Assembly: GCA_012520645.1 (NCBI GenBank)
Contig: JAAYNV010000043.1
Span: 79,728 to 143,727 of the forward strand
Reading direction: 5' to 3'
DNA: 64,000 nucleotides
Origin: Clostridiales bacterium
GTDB taxonomy: Bacteria; Bacillota; Clostridia; Lachnospirales; Lachnospiraceae
Below, in pieces: positions 34,927 to 43,902 of the stretch. The notes beneath the pieces were generated by a model, which was given only the letters and a program-made list of their open reading frames with translations, searched no databases and had not been told where the DNA came from. Positions within the stretch are counted from its first letter, which is position 1; every line of letters starts with the position of its first letter. Position numbers and translations under genes: made by a program.

Positions 34927-35757
34927 ATGAATCCGGATTATGAAAAGATTGTAAAATGTTATGAGAGTGTGAAAAAGAGAGTGGACTTTCAGCCAAAGGC
35001 AGCCATCGTGCTGGGGTCGGGACTTGGGGACTATGCGGATGACATACAGGTGGAAGCACAGCTTTCTTATCAGGAAATTGAAGGTTTTCCGGTATCTACT
35101 GTGCCTGGACATGCAGGAAAATTTATTTTTGGATATGTTGGTAATGTGCCGGTTGTCTGTATGAAAGGACGTGTGCATTTTTATGAGGGGTACCCGATTT
35201 CGGATGTGGTGCTTCCGACCAGACTGATGAAGATGATGGGAGCGGAAATTTTATTTCTGACGAATGCGTCTGGTGGAATTAATCCGGAATTTCATGCTGG
35301 AGATCTGATGTTAATTACCGATCATATATCCTGTTTTGCACCGAATCCGTTGATGGGAGCCAATATGGGTGAGCTTGGAGTACGATTCCCGGATATGAGT
35401 GAGGTTTATGACCGCGATTTACAGAAGATTATCCGCAATACGGCAGAAAAGGGAAATATTCCGTTAAGAGAGGGAGTTTACGTGCAGCTTACCGGTCCGT
35501 CCTATGAGTCTCCGGCTGAAATTCGTATGCTTCACGGATTTGGAGCCGATGCTGTTGGAATGAGCACTGTAGTAGAGGCGATAGCAGCAAATCATATGGG
35601 AATGAAAATCTGCGGCATTTCCTGTGTCTGCAACATGGCGGCAGGAATGAATGAAACACCGTTGTCACATATAGAGGTACAACAGGCAGCAAATGAGGCA
35701 GCGCCCCGGTTTAAAAAGCTTTTAACGGAATCGGTCATTCAGTTTGGAGCGCTTTAA
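34927..35757 (+). CDS. punA: Purine nucleoside phosphorylase
   Basis: A 276-residue trimeric-type phosphorylase. Phosphate and base contacts are visible as GSGLGDYA, VPGHAGKFIFGYV, LTNASGGINPEFHAGDLMLITDH and GPSYESPAEIR. It splits purine nucleosides with phosphate to base and ribose 1-phosphate. AAAAAGGAGG precedes ATG 34927, and the frame upstream is leader. A cytidine deaminase and a purine permease follow, forming a salvage cluster. Confidence 0.94.
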   Translation: MNPDYEKIVKCYESVKKRVDFQPKAAIVLGSGLGDYADDIQVEAQLSYQEIEGFPVSTVPGHAGKFIFGYVGNVPVVCMKGRVHFYEGYPISDVVLPTRLMKMMGAEILFLTNASGGINPEFHAGDLMLITDHISCFAPNPLMGANMGELGVRFPDMSEVYDRDLQKIIRNTAEKGNIPLREGVYVQLTGPSYESPAEIRMLHGFGADAVGMSTVVEAIAANHMGMKICGISCVCNMAAGMNETPLSHIEVQQAANEAAPRFKKLLTESVIQFGAL

Positions 35758-35798
35758 TAATGGAGTGCAAAGGGTATTGCAGGAAAGAGGAGAAAAAG

Positions 35799-36224
35799 AT
35801 GGAGCTATTAAAACAGCAGGAACTTCCACTCATAAAGGCATGTATGGAAGCCCGGGAAAAATCGTATTCACCGTATTCTCATTTTCAGGTAGGTGCGGCA
35901 CTGCTGACGAAAACAGGAAAAATCTATAAAGGCTGTAACATTGAAAATGCAGCTTACACACCGACTAACTGTGCGGAAAGAACGGCTTTTTTTCATGCGG
36001 TCAGTGAAGGAGAAAGAGACTTTGCGGCGATTGCAATCTGCGGCGGCACAAAGGGAGAACTGACAGCCTATACAGCACCCTGCGGTGTGTGCAGACAGGT
36101 CATGATGGAGTTCTGTAATCAGGATACCTTCCGGGTGATTCTGGTCAAATCAGAAAAGGAGTATGAAATATACATGTTGAAGGAACTTATGCCTTTTGGA
36201 TTTGGACCTTCTGATTTGCAGTAA
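35799..36224 (+). CDS. cdd: Cytidine deaminase
   Basis: A 141-residue zinc deaminase. The zinc site is NCAERTAFF plus PCGVCRQ, with YSHFQVGAALLT and GCNIENAAYTP in front. It converts cytidine and deoxycytidine to uridine forms. ATG 35799 follows AAGAGGAG; a small upstream extension is not needed. It is probably co-transcribed with punA. Confidence 0.95.
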   Translation: MELLKQQELPLIKACMEAREKSYSPYSHFQVGAALLTKTGKIYKGCNIENAAYTPTNCAERTAFFHAVSEGERDFAAIAICGGTKGELTAYTAPCGVCRQVMMEFCNQDTFRVILVKSEKEYEIYMLKELMPFGFGPSDLQ

Positions 36225-36240
36225 AAGATGCAATGTAACA

Positions 36241-36270
36241 TTGACAGAATACTGCATGATTGTATACAAT
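36241..36270 (+). promoter_or_regulatory. Sigma-A promoter of the purine permease gene
   Basis: TTGACA (36241-36246) and TACAAT (36265-36270), 18-bp spacer. Only about 40 bases follow before the ATG, too short for a purine riboswitch. Confidence 0.75.
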
Positions 36271-36311
36271 AGAACAAGGTCTTTCAGAAAAAACAAGGAG
36301 GAAAATGGAAG

Positions 36312-37724
36312 ATGTTGGAGAAACTGTTTAAATTGAAAGAAAACCATACGGATGTAAAGACGGAGGTACTTGCAGGTCTGGCGACGTTCATGACTATGGC
36401 ATATATCATCCAGCTCAATCCGAACCTGCTGACTAATTTTGCAGTAGGAACACCGCTGTGGAATGCTGTATTCCTTGCAACCGTATTATCTGCATTTGTC
36501 GGCACCCTGATCATGGCGTTGTATGCAAACAAACCGTTTGCACTTGCACCGGGTATGGGACTCAATTCCTATTTTGCTGTGGTTGTGACAAGTATTGCAG
36601 CTGCAACGGGAATGGCATATGAGGAGGCTTTTCATGGCGGACTTGCCATTATTGCAATTTCCGGTGTGCTGTTTACCGTGCTGACCTTATTTAAGGTACG
36701 TGAGAAAATCGTAGATGCGATTCCCAAGGCAATCCGTCTTGGTATTTCCGCCGGTATTGGTTTGATGTTAGTAAATATTGGTCTGACTTCGAATGCGGCT
36801 GTATATTATGCAGACGGTTCGCAGACTATGTTAGGCTTTTTCTCAGACGGAGCAAGCGCAACGAAAGCAGCAATGGGCGATGCCTACAGTACAATGATTC
36901 TGTATCTGATTACATTTTTTGTAGGTCTGTTTATGATCGTTGTCCTGAACCACAAAAATGTGAAAGGATCCATTTTGTTTGGAATGCTTGCAGCATCCAT
37001 CGTATACTGGATCGGCTCTTTTGTTTTAGGCGGCAATCCGTTTGCATCCCTGCAGGGAGCGAGCTTTGTACCGCCGTTTGCAGATATGTTTGAGATGACA
37101 TTCTTTAAATTCAATTTCGGGACATTGCTTTCTATGGGCTTTTTGTCAGCGATACTGACAATCATTTCTTTCTGTATGGTAGATATGTTTGATACCATCG
37201 GAACGCTGCTTGGTACGGCGAAGAAAGCCAATATGCTGGATGAGAACGGTGCAATGCCGGATATGAATAAGGCAATGCTTTCCGACTCCCTTGCAACCTG
37301 TGTAGGTGCATGTACCGGTACTTCTACGGTTACTACTTTTATCGAATCTGCAGCAGGAGTGGAAGAGGGCGGAAGAACCGGACTTACGTCTTTTGTAACC
37401 AGTATTTGTTTCCTGGCATGTATGTTTGTTGCACCGATTGCAGCCCTGATTCCGGCACCGGCTACCAGTGCAGCACTGGTATTTGTAGGAACCCTGATGA
37501 TCAGTGCATTGAAGGAAGTAGATTATACAGACGTAGCAGGATCTGTTCCGGTTGTACTGATGCTTGTATTTATGATGTTTACCTCCAGTATCGGAAACGG
37601 TATTGGTATCGGTTTGATCTCTTACAGCATTATCAAGATTTTCCTTGGAAAGGCAAAGGATGTATCCTTAATTACGATTATACTTTCCCTGCTGTTTCTC
37701 GGAAAATTCTTTATTGTATTCTAA
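36312..37724 (+). CDS. Purine permease, NCS2 family (AzgA/PbuG type)
   Basis: A 470-residue, many-helix transporter with the AzgA/PbuG features: FMTMAYIIQLNPNLL, APGMGLNSYFAVVV, GISAGIGLMLVNIG, DMFDTIGTLLG and TGTSTVTTFIESAAGVEEGGRTG. Members import adenine, guanine or hypoxanthine; the exact base is not evident. AAGGAGG precedes ATG 36312. It sits with the nucleoside salvage enzymes. Confidence 0.92.
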   Translation: MLEKLFKLKENHTDVKTEVLAGLATFMTMAYIIQLNPNLLTNFAVGTPLWNAVFLATVLSAFVGTLIMALYANKPFALAPGMGLNSYFAVVVTSIAAATGMAYEEAFHGGLAIIAISGVLFTVLTLFKVREKIVDAIPKAIRLGISAGIGLMLVNIGLTSNAAVYYADGSQTMLGFFSDGASATKAAMGDAYSTMILYLITFFVGLFMIVVLNHKNVKGSILFGMLAASIVYWIGSFVLGGNPFASLQGASFVPPFADMFEMTFFKFNFGTLLSMGFLSAILTIISFCMVDMFDTIGTLLGTAKKANMLDENGAMPDMNKAMLSDSLATCVGACTGTSTVTTFIESAAGVEEGGRTGLTSFVTSICFLACMFVAPIAALIPAPATSAALVFVGTLMISALKEVDYTDVAGSVPVVLMLVFMMFTSSIGNGIGIGLISYSIIKIFLGKAKDVSLITIILSLLFLGKFFIVF

Positions 37725-37749
37725 TGGATAAGGAAAGGACTTAAGTTCC

Positions 37750-38835
37750 ATGGCAAAAATTATTTTGACAGGGGACCGACCGACAGGAAGACTGCATGTA
37801 GGTCATTATGTCGGATCCCTGAAACGAAGAGTGGAATTGCAGAATTCCGGCAAATTTGACAAAATTTTTATTATGATTGCAGATGCACAGGCACTGACGG
37901 ACAATGCCGACAATCCGGAAAAGGTGCGCCAGAATATTATAGAAGTGGCGCTGGATTATCTGGCATGCGGGCTGGATCCTGCAAAATCCACGATGTTTAT
38001 TCAGTCGCAGGTAGCGGAACTTTGTGAATTATCATTTTATTACATGAATCTTGTGACTGTTTCCAGATTACAGAGAAATCCCACTGTAAAATCTGAAATC
38101 CAGATACGTAACTTTGAAGCCAGCATTCCGGTAGGCTTCTTTACTTATCCAATCAGTCAGGCGGCAGATATTACTGCTTTTAAGGCAACGACGGTGCCGG
38201 TTGGCGAGGATCAGCTTCCGATGCTTGAACAGACCAAGGAAATTGTGCGTAAATTCAATTCGGTTTATGGGGATACGTTAATTGAGCCGGAGATTCTTCT
38301 GCCGGATAATAAGGCGTGCCTGAGACTTCCAGGCATTGACGGAAAAGCCAAAATGAGCAAATCGTTAAATAACTGTATCTATCTTTCGGATACCGAAGAA
38401 GAGGTCAGAAAGAAGATTATGTCCATGTTTACGGATCCGAATCATTTAAGAGTGGAGGATCCGGGAAAGGTAGAGGGAAATCCGGTATTCATTTATCTGG
38501 ATGCGTTCTGCAGAGAGGAGCAGTTTGCGGAATATCTGCCGGAGTATCAGAATCTGGATGAACTTAAAGAACATTATAAACGCGGTGGACTGGGAGATGT
38601 TAAGGTAAAGAAATTCTTAAATGCGGTTATGCAGGAGGAACTGACCCCGATCCGTGAGAGAAGAAAGTCCTTTGAAAAGGATATTCCGGAGGTTTACCGG
38701 ATGCTTAAGAAGGGAAGTGACGAGGCCAGAGAGGTTGCGGCACAGACTTTGAGTGAAGTCAGAGCTTCCATGAAAATCAATTATTTCGATGATGAAGAAT
38801 TGATTCGTGTACAGAGTGAACGGTTTAAAGACTGA
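37750..38835 (+). CDS. trpS: Tryptophan-tRNA ligase
   Basis: A 361-residue class I synthetase with the HIGH-type motif [12 protein letters not shown] and the KMSKS-type motif AKMSKSLNN. It charges tRNA-Trp. It starts 25 bases after the purine permease and no T-box leader fits this gap. A terminator follows at about 38863-38897. Confidence 0.95.
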   Translation: MAKIILTGDRPTGRLHVGHYVGSLKRRVELQNSGKFDKIFIMIADAQALTDNADNPEKVRQNIIEVALDYLACGLDPAKSTMFIQSQVAELCELSFYYMNLVTVSRLQRNPTVKSEIQIRNFEASIPVGFFTYPISQAADITAFKATTVPVGEDQLPMLEQTKEIVRKFNSVYGDTLIEPEILLPDNKACLRLPGIDGKAKMSKSLNNCIYLSDTEEEVRKKIMSMFTDPNHLRVEDPGKVEGNPVFIYLDAFCREEQFAEYLPEYQNLDELKEHYKRGGLGDVKVKKFLNAVMQEELTPIRERRKSFEKDIPEVYRMLKKGSDEAREVAAQTLSEVRASMKINYFDDEELIRVQSERFKD

Positions 38836-38862
38836 GAAAGAATAAGTGGGAAGGAAAAATCC

Positions 38863-38897
38863 AGTGGGAAGTTTTCCTCCCGCTTTTCTTTTTTTGG
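38863..38897 (+). terminator. Intrinsic terminator after trpS
   Basis: AGTGGGA pairs with TCCCGCT (one G-T pair) and is followed by TTTTCTTTTTTT. The 38836-39094 gap also holds a weak extended -10 (TGTTAAAAT at about 39006-39014) that could start the next gene. Confidence 0.7.
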
Positions 38898-39094
38898 AGA
38901 ATAATTTTTCAGACTGAATACCCATGGAAGAAAACGTGAGCGCCTGGAAGAATATAATATAAGCGACAATGTATCAATAAAAACTTCCAAATATATTATA
39001 ACTTGTGTTAAAATGAAAAAATCAGCATAAGAGGGAATGGCTGTTGTATCAAATGAGAATAATTTATAGATAGAAAGAAAAGAAGGAAAACGAT

Positions 39095-40798
39095 ATGGAA
39101 GTCATCGCATTTTTGGCTGTCCTGTTTGGTATTGTGGCTCTTTTTTTTGCAAATGGAGTCCGACAGGAGAAAAAATATTGGCAGAATGAAAAAAGACGTT
39201 TAAAAAACGCTTATGGAAAGCTTCCGGATAAGCAGTGGAAGCAGGAACAATATATGGGGATTGAGAGGTATCATGAGCGGCATAAAGACGGTTTTTCAAT
39301 AGATGATATTACTTGGAATGATCTGGGGATGGATGCGATCTTTCATCGTATCGACTATACTCTTTCAAGGACCGGAGCGGAATATCTATATCATATGCTG
39401 CGAAGTCCGAAACAGCCGGAAGTGCTTGCAGAGCGGGAAAAGAAAATTGACTATTTCAGACAGCATGAAGAAGAGAGACTGTCACTTCAGCTGAAATTTG
39501 CCAGACTGGGAGGTATGGAAAAATATTCGCTGTATGATTATCTGGATAGGCTGTCAGAGTTAAAGGATCAGGGGAATCTGCGCCATTATATCTGTATCGT
39601 ACTGCTTTTGGTTTCCGGGGCTGTTATGTGTGTTACACCGGGAATCGGAGGAGGGCTGTTTTTTCTGGTGCTTTGTTATAATATTTTTTCTTATCTGCAC
39701 GAAAAAGGAAAAGTGGCACCCTATCTGACCAGCTTTACCTATATCCTCAGACTGTTTCATGCAACAGTGGAGCTGGAAAAACTGAAACTTTCAGGCATTC
39801 GTAAGGAAACAGAAGAACTTGCAAAAATAAGGAAAGAATTTCAGGGCTTCCGGAGAGGATCCGGTCTGGTAATGAGCATGGGTGGCAGCGCGGATCCGCT
39901 GGGGCTGATTCTGGATTATGTCAGGATGATCTTTCACTTTGATCTGATCCGTTTTTATCAAATGAAACATTTTTTGATGCAGCATATACCGGAAATAGAC
40001 CGGATGATTTCCATTTGGGGTGAATTAGAACTGATGGTAGATATTGTAATGTTTCGGGCATCCTTGGAGCAGGAAGAAAAGGACTGGTGTCTGCCTGTTT
40101 TTGCAGAAGAGGGAGAGCATGAAAGAAATGCAGTATTTCTTATGGAAAAGGGCTATTACCCGCTTTTGACCAAGGCGGTGGGAAACAGTCTGGAAGTTTC
40201 GAAAGGTGTTCTTCTGACCGGTTCCAATGCGTCAGGGAAATCGACCTTTTTGAAGACCTGTGCAGTCAATATATTGTTCGCACAGACCCTTCATACCTGT
40301 CTGGCAGAAAAAATGGTGCTTGTGCCGGGAAGATTGTATTCTTCTATGTCGTTGAAGGATGATATTCTGGCAGGAAAAAGTTATTATATGGTGGAAATAG
40401 GAGCACTGAAGCGGATAATGGATGCTCGTCTTTCCTGTGGAGAAATGATTTACTGCTTTGTGGATGAGGTGTTACGTGGCACGAATACGATAGAGCGGAT
40501 TGCGGCCTCCACGGAGCTTCTAAAGACATTAAATGGAGAGAAGATTCTTTGTTTTGCAGCAACCCATGATATGGAACTGACAGTACTTTTGTCAGAAGAA
40601 TATGAGAATTATCATTTTGAAGAAGAAATGGGAAAAACGGATGTGCGTTTTTCCTATGAATTGAAAAAAGGAGCTGCATCTACACGTAATGCCATACGTC
40701 TGTTACAGATTATGGGCTATGATCGTGGTGTTGTGGAGCGTGCTGAAATGCGTGCAGAGGAATTTTTGCGTACTGGTATATGGAAGAGAGGAGTGTGA
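39095..40798 (+). CDS. Membrane-anchored MutS-like ATPase
   Basis: A 567-residue protein. An N-terminal hydrophobic helix (about residues 4-20), more hydrophobic stretches near 165-200, a helical middle and a C-terminal MutS-type ATPase: Walker [16 protein letters not shown], Walker [19 protein letters not shown], and [10 protein letters not shown]. The N-terminal mismatch-recognition domain of true MutS is missing. It is a MutS-family homologue with a membrane location, and its role is not established. It is followed by rnhA (8 bases). Confidence 0.88.
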   Translation: MEVIAFLAVLFGIVALFFANGVRQEKKYWQNEKRRLKNAYGKLPDKQWKQEQYMGIERYHERHKDGFSIDDITWNDLGMDAIFHRIDYTLSRTGAEYLYHMLRSPKQPEVLAEREKKIDYFRQHEEERLSLQLKFARLGGMEKYSLYDYLDRLSELKDQGNLRHYICIVLLLVSGAVMCVTPGIGGGLFFLVLCYNIFSYLHEKGKVAPYLTSFTYILRLFHATVELEKLKLSGIRKETEELAKIRKEFQGFRRGSGLVMSMGGSADPLGLILDYVRMIFHFDLIRFYQMKHFLMQHIPEIDRMISIWGELELMVDIVMFRASLEQEEKDWCLPVFAEEGEHERNAVFLMEKGYYPLLTKAVGNSLEVSKGVLLTGSNASGKSTFLKTCAVNILFAQTLHTCLAEKMVLVPGRLYSSMSLKDDILAGKSYYMVEIGALKRIMDARLSCGEMIYCFVDEVLRGTNTIERIAASTELLKTLNGEKILCFAATHDMELTVLLSEEYENYHFEEEMGKTDVRFSYELKKGAASTRNAIRLLQIMGYDRGVVERAEMRAEEFLRTGIWKRGV

Positions 40799-40806
40799 GG
40801 ATAAAG

Positions 40807-41280
40807 ATGAAGGTTACGATTTATACAGACGGTGCAGCCAGAGGAAATCCGGAGGGACCGGGCGGTTATGGGACAATCCTGCAGTATGTGGATACGAAGG
40901 GTATGTTGCATGAGAGAGAATATTCGGCAGGTTATAAGAAGACGACGAATAACCGGATGGAACTGATGGCGGTGATTATCGGTCTGGAGGCACTCAATAA
41001 ACCGTGCGAGGTGGAGATCATTTCCGATTCCAAATATGTGACGGATGCCTTTAACCAGAACTGGATTCAGGGATGGATCAGAAACGGTTGGAAAACCAGT
41101 ACAAAAAAGCCGGTCAAAAATCCGGATCTCTGGCTGCGGCTGTTAAAAGCAAAGGAACCCCACCGTGTCCGGTTTACATGGGTTAAGGGACATGACGGGC
41201 ATCCCGAAAACGAGCGCTGCGATAAGCTGGCAACGACAGCGGCAGACGGGAATGCCCTTCTTGACGATACAATAGAATAA
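40807..41280 (+). CDS. rnhA: Ribonuclease HI
   Basis: A 157-residue RNase HI of usual length. Catalytic residues are in [40 protein letters not shown] and [15 protein letters not shown]. It cleaves RNA in RNA-DNA hybrids. It overlaps nothing; the RBS GAGGAG lies in the MutS-like gene's stop region. An upstream start would extend into the MutS-like gene and is rejected. Confidence 0.95.
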   Translation: MKVTIYTDGAARGNPEGPGGYGTILQYVDTKGMLHEREYSAGYKKTTNNRMELMAVIIGLEALNKPCEVEIISDSKYVTDAFNQNWIQGWIRNGWKTSTKKPVKNPDLWLRLLKAKEPHRVRFTWVKGHDGHPENERCDKLATTAADGNALLDDTIE

Positions 41281-41290
41281 GTGGTATCAT
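41261..41290 (+). promoter_or_regulatory. Promoter of the small membrane-peptide gene
   Basis: TTGACG (41261-41266), 18-bp spacer, TATCAT (41285-41290), with an extended -10 TGG. The -35 box lies inside the end of rnhA. Confidence 0.62.
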
Positions 41291-41322
41291 AGTATTATTC
41301 TAAACAAAGGAAGGGTTACGGC

Positions 41323-41463
41323 ATGACTAATTTAATCGCATTTATCAATGAGTTTTTGGAGTATTTAGTGGTATTTGGTACAGCGGTCGTTCTGGTTCTG
41401 ATTGGTGTGTTTGCCGGTATGAAAATGAGAAAACGGAAAGATGCGCAGAGTAGTACCTCATAA
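41323..41463 (+). CDS. Small single-pass membrane protein (46 residues)
   Basis: A short frame from ATG 41323 to TAA 41461-41463: a 13-residue polar/hydrophobic start (MTNLIAFINEFLE), a hydrophobic helix (about residues 14-33), then a basic tail MKMRKRKDAQSSTS. GGAAGGGTTACGGC gives the ribosome site. A promoter precedes it and a terminator follows, so it is transcribed alone. I do not recognise it; the basic cytoplasmic tail suggests Nout-Cin insertion. Confidence 0.72.
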   Translation: MTNLIAFINEFLEYLVVFGTAVVLVLIGVFAGMKMRKRKDAQSSTS

Positions 41464-41492
41464 AATCAAATAGAATCAACATGGATTTGAAA

Positions 41493-41525
41493 AGAGGATG
41501 TTCCCTGTGGCGAACATCCTTTTTT
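41493..41525 (+). terminator. Intrinsic terminator after the small membrane gene
   Basis: AGGATGTTC (41495-41503) pairs with GAACATCCT (41512-41520), then TTTTTC. Only 25 bases separate it from the WYL regulator's ATG and no promoter is seen there. Confidence 0.85.
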
Positions 41526-41550
41526 CGCAGCCTGTGGAAGGTGATAAGAG

Positions 41551-42537
41551 ATGGCAAGAGTAGGCAATCAGAAATGTAAATTACTGCATGTTCTGAAAAT
41601 ACTGAAAGAAAATACGGATGAAGCACACCCTATGACAATGGCAGAACTGATAGACCGGCTTGCGGAAGAAGGCATTGCCGCAGAACGCAAAGGAATTTAC
41701 AGGGATATTGCCGAGCTGACGGATTTTGGCTATAATATCCGGCAGAAAAGGAGCCGGACAAACGGTGGGTATTATCTGGCGGAGCGAGAGTTTCAACTGC
41801 CGGAGTTAAAGCTTTTAGTGGATGCCGTACAGGCGTCCCGGTTTATTACGTTAAAAAAATCCAGAGAGCTGATTGCCAAAATAGAGGGGCTTGCGAACCG
41901 CTATGATGCAGTGCAGCTGCAAAGACAGGTCTATGTGGCAAACCGAATTAAGACCGGCAATGAAAGTATTTATCATACGGTGGATTATATACACCGTGCA
42001 ATGCAGTCGAATAGGCAGATTTCTTTTTGCTACTTTGAGTGGACGGTAAAAAAGGAAATGCGTTTTAAGCGGAACGGAGAACGTTACCGGATCAGTCCTT
42101 GGGCGCTTACGGTGAAGGATGAAAATTATTATATGGCAGGCTATGACAGCGAAATGGGGATTTTAAAGCATTACCGCGTAGATAAAATGACAGATATCCG
42201 CCTGGAGGAAGAAAAACGATGCGGTGGGGAAAAATATGCTGGTCTGGATGTAGCCGAATATGCCAATAAGACCTTCGGTATGTTCGGGGGAGAAGAGGAA
42301 ACAGTGACGATCGGCTGTGCAGACCGGTTGATTGGGGTCATTATGGACCGGTTTGGGACAGATGTTCCAGTCAGAGAACGGCAGGTGGGAGAATTTACCA
42401 TTCGCGTAAAGGTAGTTGTCAGTGGACAGTTTTTTGGATGGCTTACAGGACTTGGAAAGGAAGCCAGACTGCTCGGTCCACCGCAGGTTGTGGAAAGCTA
42501 TCACAAATATTTGAAGGAATTACTGGAAAACGAATAG
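41551..42537 (+). CDS. WYL-domain transcriptional regulator
   Basis: A 328-residue regulator: a winged-helix HTH at the N-terminus (MTMAELIDRLAEEGIAAERKGIYRDIAELTDFGY), a middle with WYL-like residues (RYRISPWALTVKDENYYMAGYD, then HYRVDKM) and a C-terminal WCX-like part. WYL domains often bind nucleotides or nucleic acids. The ligand and targets are unknown. GAAGGTGAT precedes ATG 41551. Transcription probably comes from read-through of the preceding terminator. Confidence 0.88.
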   Translation: MARVGNQKCKLLHVLKILKENTDEAHPMTMAELIDRLAEEGIAAERKGIYRDIAELTDFGYNIRQKRSRTNGGYYLAEREFQLPELKLLVDAVQASRFITLKKSRELIAKIEGLANRYDAVQLQRQVYVANRIKTGNESIYHTVDYIHRAMQSNRQISFCYFEWTVKKEMRFKRNGERYRISPWALTVKDENYYMAGYDSEMGILKHYRVDKMTDIRLEEEKRCGGEKYAGLDVAEYANKTFGMFGGEEETVTIGCADRLIGVIMDRFGTDVPVRERQVGEFTIRVKVVVSGQFFGWLTGLGKEARLLGPPQVVESYHKYLKELLENE

Positions 42538-42556
42538 AGAAAGGCATGGTAGAACG

Positions 42557-43729
42557 ATGAAATTTCAATTTGCAGACAGAATGCAGGATTACGAAGAGGG
42601 TATCTTTCAGGTACTCAATGAAAAGAAGGAGGAATGTATAAAAGCCGGGAAAAAAGTTTATAATTTTTCAGTCGGTACACCGGATTTTCAACCGGCACCT
42701 CACATCATTCAGGCGGTGGCTGAAGCGGCAAAGCAGCCGGAAAATTATAAGTATGCGTTGACAGAACTGCCGGAACTGATTGAAGCAGTGATAGAACGTT
42801 TCCAAAAGCGTTATCAGGTGGAGCTTAAGCCGGAAGAAATTACTTCCGTATATGGTTCACAGGAAGGCATTGCACATATTGGATTGTCCCTGTGTGATGA
42901 CGGGGATATTGTGCTTGTGCCGAATCCTGGCTATCCAATCTTTGGAATCGGACCGGCACTTGCCGGGGCGGATGTCGTGTCTTATGACCTGACGGAAGAA
43001 AACGGTTATCTGCCAAAACTACAGGAAATACCGGAGGAGATTTTGGAGAAGACAAAGTTTATGATTGTGTCCTATCCGATGAATCCGATCTGTAAGTGTG
43101 CACCGCACTGTTTTTATGAAGAACTGATACCATGGGCAAAGAAACATGGCATTATCCTTTTGCATGACAATGCTTATTCGGATATTATTTATGACGGAAG
43201 GGAAGGTATTTCGATTCTTTCGATTCCCGGGGCAAAGGAGATCTGTGTGGAATTTTACTCTCTTTCCAAGTCCTTTAATTATACGGGAGCCAGGATGGGC
43301 TTTTTAGTCGGTAATGAAAAAATTGTTCAGAATTTTAAAAAGCTTCGTTCCCAGATTGATTATGGTACCTTTCTTCCGGTGCAGTACGGAGCCATTGCGG
43401 CACTGACCGGACCGGATGATGCTGTCCGGGTGCAGTGTCAGGAATATCAGCGAAGAAGGGATGCACTTTGCGGAGGCTTTCGGGAAATTGGCTGGAATAT
43501 TCCTGACAGTGAGGGTACGATGTTTGCCTGGGGACGTATACCGGAAACGTTTGGAGAGGATGATACCGCTTTTGTGATGGAACTGCTTCAAAAGACAGGC
43601 GTACTCTGTACACCGGGAAGCAGCTTTGGCAGTCTTGGAAAGGGATATGTGCGTTTTGCTTTAGTGCTTCCGGTGGAAACCATAAAAGAGGCTGTAAAAG
43701 CAGTGGAAAAGAGCGGGCTGATACGATAG
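42557..43729 (+). CDS. Pyridoxal-phosphate aminotransferase, class I/II
   Basis: A 390-residue aminotransferase. The PLP Lys is in SLSKSFNYTGARMGF, with NPGYPIFGIG, SYPMNPIC and LHDNAYSDIIYDG in front. It is of the aspartate/LL-diaminopimelate group; the substrate is not clear. An aromatic or diaminopimelate role is possible but the aro genes are far away. The ribosome site is weak. Confidence 0.9.
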   Translation: MKFQFADRMQDYEEGIFQVLNEKKEECIKAGKKVYNFSVGTPDFQPAPHIIQAVAEAAKQPENYKYALTELPELIEAVIERFQKRYQVELKPEEITSVYGSQEGIAHIGLSLCDDGDIVLVPNPGYPIFGIGPALAGADVVSYDLTEENGYLPKLQEIPEEILEKTKFMIVSYPMNPICKCAPHCFYEELIPWAKKHGIILLHDNAYSDIIYDGREGISILSIPGAKEICVEFYSLSKSFNYTGARMGFLVGNEKIVQNFKKLRSQIDYGTFLPVQYGAIAALTGPDDAVRVQCQEYQRRRDALCGGFREIGWNIPDSEGTMFAWGRIPETFGEDDTAFVMELLQKTGVLCTPGSSFGSLGKGYVRFALVLPVETIKEAVKAVEKSGLIR

Positions 43730-43776
43730 TGTATAAAGGCTATATCCGTATGGAATTTTTTGGTTATATTGCTCCA

Positions 43777-43805
43777 TTGACATACAACATGTTGTAGCAT
43801 ATACT
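43777..43805 (+). promoter_or_regulatory. Promoter of the nrdD operon with candidate NrdR boxes
   Basis: TTGACA (43777-43782), 17-bp spacer, TATACT (43800-43805). The spacer carries the palindrome TACAACATGTTGTA (43783-43796), and a second dyad GCACTACAATATGTGGTGC follows at 43813-43831. Confidence 0.75.
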
Positions 43806-43902
43806 GAAAAGTGCACTACAATATGTGGTGCAGTTTGGAGAATAACCTTTTCCCCGACACGGGAGAAGAAAAAGATAGAAAGAGTAACGGAGGACAAGGA
43901 GC

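Noticed and set aside
36225..36311. A purine riboswitch before the purine permease gene
   Set aside because: The promoter leaves about 40 bases of leader and no three-way junction sequence is seen.
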